The notes beneath the pieces were generated by a model. The model was not told where the DNA came from and did no database searches. It worked only from the letters and a program-made list of their open reading frames with translations. From Orrella daihaiensis (GTDB taxonomy: Bacteria > Pseudomonadota > Gammaproteobacteria > Burkholderiales > Burkholderiaceae_B): a DNA stretch of 64,000 nt. The position numbers and the translations under genes were made by a program. The DNA lies in NCBI RefSeq assembly GCF_022811525.1, contig NZ_CP063982.1:1488001-1552000 (forward strand), read 5' to 3'. Below, one piece after another: positions 60,467-64,000 of the stretch (its first letter is position 1; each line of letters opens with the position of its first letter).

Positions 60467-62134
60467 ATGGTCGCGGCAAACGTCGCGCTGGCTCAGCTAA
60501 ACGCGACGGTCGGCGATTTTGAAGGCAATGCTCGCAAGATTGAGCAGATGGCAAGACTTGCGGCAGCTAGCGGTGCCGACGTGTTGTTGACGCCGGAAAT
60601 GGCGCTAACTGGCTACCCGGCCGAGGATTTGTTATTGCGCCCCGCTTTTATTGAGCAAGAACGCGTGGCATTGCTTGCCTTAGTTGAACGTTTGGCCGAT
60701 CTGCCGGGTTTGGCTGTGGTCGTGGGGCACACCCAGGCTCAGGGCAACGATTTGTATAACGCCGCAAGCGTGCTGTTAGAGGGCAGGGTAGTCGCTCGGT
60801 ACTTCAAGCGGGAATTGCCTAATTATGGTGTTTTCGATGAAAAGCGCTATTTCGTTGCTGGGCATGAAGCCTGCGTGTTCGAGCATGCTGGCCTGAAATT
60901 TGGTCTTAATATTTGCGAGGATGCCTGGTTCAAGCATGCCCCTCAAGCTGCTGTGGCAGCTGGCGCCCAATGTTTATTGGTTCTTAATGCATCGCCCTTT
61001 CACATGGGCAAGTTCAATCAACGCCTTGAAATGATGCGTCGTTGTGTTGATCGGGCGGGCGTCAGCTTGGTCTATGCAAACCTTTGCGGCGCGCAGGACG
61101 AACTGGTGTTTGATGGCATGTCATTCGCAATGGACAAAACGGGCCATTGCATCGGACACGCGCCAGCCTATGATGAGTCAGTTACACAGGTCTCCGTTAA
61201 CGCCAGTGGTGCCGTGACGGCGGTTACAACCGAGTCTGGGGATTGGACGCCTGTGACCAGCATGGAAGAAGAAGCCGAGCATGACCATTTGTCGATGGTG
61301 TGGCAGGCCTTGGTTGTAGGTACACGGGATTATGTGCAAAAGAATGGCTTTAAATCCGTCTTGCTTGGATTGTCCGGCGGGATTGATTCCGCTGTGGTTC
61401 TCGCAGTGGCCGTTCAAGCGCTAGGGGCCGATAACGTGATGGCTGTGATGATGCCATCTCGCTACACAGCAGACATTTCGCTGGCAGATGCTGCTGACAT
61501 GGCAAAGCGTGTGGGGGTGCGCTACGAACAGGTCGCTATAGATGAAATTGCAAAGCATTTCGAGCATGCTTTGGCACCTGTTTTTGCGGGACGTGAGGCT
61601 GATACCACCGAAGAAAACATACAAGCTAGGGTTCGAGGCACGCTGTTGATGGCCCTGTCAAACAAGTTGGGTGCTCTGGTGCTGACCACGGGCAACAAGT
61701 CGGAATTAACCACCGGTTATTGCACCTTGTACGGCGACATGGCAGGTGGGTTTGCGGTTCTTAAAGATGTGCCTAAAACGCTCGTGTATCGACTAGCGCG
61801 CTGGCGTAATACGCAGTCTGAGGTCATCCCAGACCGGATTATCACGCGAGCTCCATCGGCTGAGTTGAGAGCTGACCAAACTGACCAAGATTCTTTGCCG
61901 CCTTACGAAGTGATAGACAGCATTATTGCCGGATATGTTGATCACAATTTGCCGGTCTCGCGACTGATTGAGGCTGGACTGGATGCTCAGGCGGTACAGC
62001 AAGTAGTTCGGTTATTACGCATCAATGAATATAAGCGCTCGCAATCTGCGCCGGGGCCTAAAGTCACTGTTCGGGCATTTGGACGCGATTGGCGCTATCC
62101 TTTGACCAATGCATTTCGTGAAACGGGTGCCTAG
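60467..62134 (+). CDS. nadE: Glutamine-dependent NAD+ synthetase
   Basis: Makes NAD+ from deamido-NAD+ with glutamine as ammonia source. The 555-aa protein fuses an N-terminal nitrilase-type amidase (triad E44, K114, C150) to the C-terminal synthetase with the PP-loop SGGIDS at 303-308 and TTGNKSELTTGYCTLYGDMAGG. It is followed 36 bp later by a PII gene, a common betaproteobacterial order that links nitrogen status with NAD synthesis. Confidence 0.97.
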   Translation: MVAANVALAQLNATVGDFEGNARKIEQMARLAAASGADVLLTPEMALTGYPAEDLLLRPAFIEQERVALLALVERLADLPGLAVVVGHTQAQGNDLYNAASVLLEGRVVARYFKRELPNYGVFDEKRYFVAGHEACVFEHAGLKFGLNICEDAWFKHAPQAAVAAGAQCLLVLNASPFHMGKFNQRLEMMRRCVDRAGVSLVYANLCGAQDELVFDGMSFAMDKTGHCIGHAPAYDESVTQVSVNASGAVTAVTTESGDWTPVTSMEEEAEHDHLSMVWQALVVGTRDYVQKNGFKSVLLGLSGGIDSAVVLAVAVQALGADNVMAVMMPSRYTADISLADAADMAKRVGVRYEQVAIDEIAKHFEHALAPVFAGREADTTEENIQARVRGTLLMALSNKLGALVLTTGNKSELTTGYCTLYGDMAGGFAVLKDVPKTLVYRLARWRNTQSEVIPDRIITRAPSAELRADQTDQDSLPPYEVIDSIIAGYVDHNLPVSRLIEAGLDAQAVQQVVRLLRINEYKRSQSAPGPKVTVRAFGRDWRYPLTNAFRETGA

Positions 62135-62170
62135 TGCATCTGGCGCCGCACAGCCAAATAGGGAGAAGCC

Positions 62171-62509
62171 GTGAAACTCGTAACCGCCATTATTAAACCG
62201 TTCAAGCTTGACGAGGTGAGGGAGGCGCTTTCTGAAGTCGGCATTACAGGCTTGACTGTGACCGAGATCAAGGGGTTTGGACGTCAAAAAGGCCATACCG
62301 AGCTTTATCGGGGCGCTGAGTATGTTGTGGATTTCTTACCCAAAATCCGAGTGGAAGTCGCTGTTGCCGACGCTAAGGTAGAGGCTGTCATCGAGGCCAT
62401 CATTAAGGCTGCGCGTACTGGGAAAATTGGTGATGGCAAGATATTCGTATCGCCGCTGGATGAGGTGATCAGAATTCGTACGGGCGAGCAGGGCGATGAG
62501 GCACTCTAA
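62171..62509 (+). CDS. glnB: Nitrogen regulatory protein PII
   Basis: Trimeric 2-oxoglutarate/ATP sensor that signals nitrogen state to glutamine synthetase adenylyltransferase and NtrB. The 112-aa protein has the uridylylation site Y51 in the T-loop (RGAEYVVDF) and the C-terminal GKIGDGKIFVSPL signature. GlnB and GlnK are hard to separate; absence of amtB next to it and the nadE context favour GlnB. GTG start with GGGAGA before it. Confidence 0.93.
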   Translation: MKLVTAIIKPFKLDEVREALSEVGITGLTVTEIKGFGRQKGHTELYRGAEYVVDFLPKIRVEVAVADAKVEAVIEAIIKAARTGKIGDGKIFVSPLDEVIRIRTGEQGDEAL

Positions 62510-62622
62510 CTAGCTGAAACTCACCTTAAAGCTCAGGCTTTGTCGAACAAACGGGTACAGCCGGCCACGCGTGCTTATTGCCGTCTGTAAGACATCATAA
62601 AAACCTTCTGACGCAACGCAGC

Positions 62623-64000
62623 ATGAAACCATTTAACTGGCAAAACCCTTATCCGAGCCTACGCATACCACTGTTCGCTAGAAACGTGGTGTCCACATCG
62701 CACCCGCTAGCTGCCCAAGCAGGATTGCGAATGCTGTATCAAGGCGGTAGTGCTGTAGATGCTGCCATTGCGGCAGCCGCAGCGATTACGCTAGTCGAAC
62801 CAGTCTCTTGTGGGATCGGTGGTGATGCCTTTGCGATTGTCTGGGATAAGGGCAGGGCACATGGACTAAACGCATCCGGTCATTCCCCAGCCGCCTGGAA
62901 CCTTGATTATTTCTCCAGTAAATACGGCTGCGACGCGACAGGCCGACCACTCGCTCCTAAACGCGGTGTTGACTCAGTGACTGTACCGGGGGTTGTTGCC
63001 GGATGGGCTGCTCTGCACGAGAAATTCGGCAAGTTGCCGTTTGCGGATTTAATGGTGCCAGCCATCGAGCTTGCCGAGCGTGGTTATGCGGTGCCACCAG
63101 TCGTTGCGCATAAGTGGGCAGCAGCCGTGCCTGAACTAAAAGATCAACCTGGATTTGCGCAAGCATTCATGCCAGGTGGAAAGTCGCCGGCTGTCGGGCA
63201 ACGATTTAGTTGGCCCGCAGCTGCCAAGACGCTCCGATTGATTGGGCAAACTCAAGGCAAATCGATGTATCAGGGCGAGCTGGCTGAACAGTTGGTCAAG
63301 TTCCTTGGTGAGCATGGTGGTGCGCATACGCTCGATGATTTTGCGTCTTATGAGGCTCTATGGGTCGAACCAATTGCCAAAGATTATCGCGGATACACTT
63401 TGCACGAGATCCCGCCAAACGGACAGGGCATTGCAGCATTGATGGCGGTTGGCATGCTCGAGCACTTTGACCTTGCTAGTTTGGGGGTTGATTCGGTTGC
63501 CTCACAGCATTTGCAGATTGAAGCAATGAAGCTTGCGTTTGCCGATTTGTATAAATATGTCGCAGATGCCGGCAGCATGACAGTGGCGGCCGAACAACTA
63601 CTCGATCCAGGGTATCTGGCGTCTCGTGCCAAGTTGATTGACACCAAACGTGCCACTTATTTTGGGCCGGGTGTCCCCGACGCTGGGGGCACAATCTATT
63701 TGTCCGCAGCCGATGAGTCCGGCATGATGGTTTCGTTCATTCAGTCGAACTACATGGGATTTGGTTCGGGTGTGGTGATGCCCGAATCAGGCGTCAGCCT
63801 GCAAAACAGAGGTGTTGGCTTCTCGATGGATGCAGATTCGCCCAATGTGGTCTCAGGCCGTAAGCGCCCGTTTCACACGATTATCCCGGGGTTTTTGAGT
63901 CGCCGTGGTGAGCCTGTGATGAGTTTTGGTGTGATGGGTGGCGATATGCAGCCTCAAGGGCATTTGCAGACATTGGTACGCATGCTTGATTACGACCAAC
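62623..64000 (+). CDS. Gamma-glutamyltransferase-family protein (cut at right edge)
   Basis: Ntn-hydrolase of the gamma-glutamyltranspeptidase family. 459 codons are visible and the end lies outside. Family text: STSHPLAAQAGLRML, GGSAVDAAIAAAAA, VEPVSCGIGGDAF, PGVVAGW and EIPPNGQGIAAL. The autocatalytic nucleophile is likely T357 in GGTIYLSAAD, aligned seven residues before the conserved aspartate. No signal peptide, so it may be cytoplasmic and closer to the YwrD-like or acylase-like branch than to periplasmic Ggt. The visible part is intact. Confidence 0.87.
   Translation, partial: MKPFNWQNPYPSLRIPLFARNVVSTSHPLAAQAGLRMLYQGGSAVDAAIAAAAAITLVEPVSCGIGGDAFAIVWDKGRAHGLNASGHSPAAWNLDYFSSKYGCDATGRPLAPKRGVDSVTVPGVVAGWAALHEKFGKLPFADLMVPAIELAERGYAVPPVVAHKWAAAVPELKDQPGFAQAFMPGGKSPAVGQRFSWPAAAKTLRLIGQTQGKSMYQGELAEQLVKFLGEHGGAHTLDDFASYEALWVEPIAKDYRGYTLHEIPPNGQGIAALMAVGMLEHFDLASLGVDSVASQHLQIEAMKLAFADLYKYVADAGSMTVAAEQLLDPGYLASRAKLIDTKRATYFGPGVPDAGGTIYLSAADESGMMVSFIQSNYMGFGSGVVMPESGVSLQNRGVGFSMDADSPNVVSGRKRPFHTIIPGFLSRRGEPVMSFGVMGGDMQPQGHLQTLVRMLDYDQ

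Noticed and set aside
1..64000. Search for CRISPR arrays, insertion sequences, prophage or novel defence systems
   Set aside because: No regularly spaced repeats, transposase, integrase, terminal inverted repeats or defence-type domains were seen; the region is conserved housekeeping sequence.

Overview
The window is a 64 kb stretch of bacterial chromosome with dense housekeeping gene content. It suggests a betaproteobacterium of the Burkholderiales, probably Alcaligenaceae-like. The basis is the protein sequences and several gene neighbourhoods I recognise: dapC-dapD-dapE-prmB; tRNA-Leu(UAG)-tig-clpP-clpX-lon; iscR-iscS-iscU-iscA-hscB-hscA-fdx; surE-pcm-nlpD; and nadE next to a PII gene. Genus-level assignment is inference, since no rRNA gene is present. 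I see no prophage, insertion sequence, CRISPR array or plasmid-type gene. About 58 protein genes (two cut by the window edges) and one tRNA fill nearly all of the sequence.

Layout. 1-9.3 kb: ileS (cut) and ribF on the minus strand, then purN, an RsmB-type RNA methyltransferase, a membrane fatty-acid desaturase and a UvrD-type helicase on the plus strand, then a YheS-type ABC-F ATPase. 9.2-13.4 kb: prmB and the succinylase-branch lysine/diaminopimelate genes dapE, dapD and dapC. 13.5-20 kb: tRNA-Leu followed by a proteostasis block (trigger factor, ClpP, ClpX, Lon, Hsp15-like S4 protein), with a sigma32-like promoter before lon. 20-24 kb: lexA with a perfect SOS box, an aromatic/aspartate aminotransferase, and uvrB. 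24.4-30.6 kb: a low-molecular-weight phosphatase, a strong terminator, and the complete isc iron-sulfur operon behind an IscR-type operator. 30.6-32.2 kb: an HpcH/HpaI aldolase and a hydroxypyruvate isomerase, which may act in sequence.

32.2-38.3 kb (minus strand): an RpfE-like gene, recJ, prfB (with the classic programmed +1 frameshift), a short-chain dehydrogenase and lysS, tightly packed. 38.4-46.1 kb (plus strand): lolC, lolD, a TatD nuclease, comEC, an alpha/beta hydrolase, an RNase AM-type PHP protein and greB. 46.1-48.5 kb (minus strand): a Rossmann epimerase-like protein, a methyltransferase and an exported histidine phosphatase. 48.7-52.3 kb: a HAD phosphatase, tadA, ldcA and an AGCS sodium/alanine symporter. 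52.5-58.9 kb: tsaD, plsY, surE, pcm, nlpD, a PolB-like exonuclease and rlmD, ending in a bidirectional terminator. 59-64 kb: argH, glutamine-dependent NAD synthetase, PII, and a gamma-glutamyltransferase-family gene cut by the right edge.

Nothing here looks like a new multigene system. The signals most worth checking are regulatory: three adjacent dyads between alsT and tsaD, a long dyad upstream of the isc promoter, a dyad before the desaturase, a palindrome in the surE leader, and a 21-bp-spaced direct repeat before lolC. Two gene-order absences also stand out: no rpoS after nlpD and no iscX after fdx. Start codons were chosen from ribosome-binding sites and family N termini, and several are GTG or TTG.
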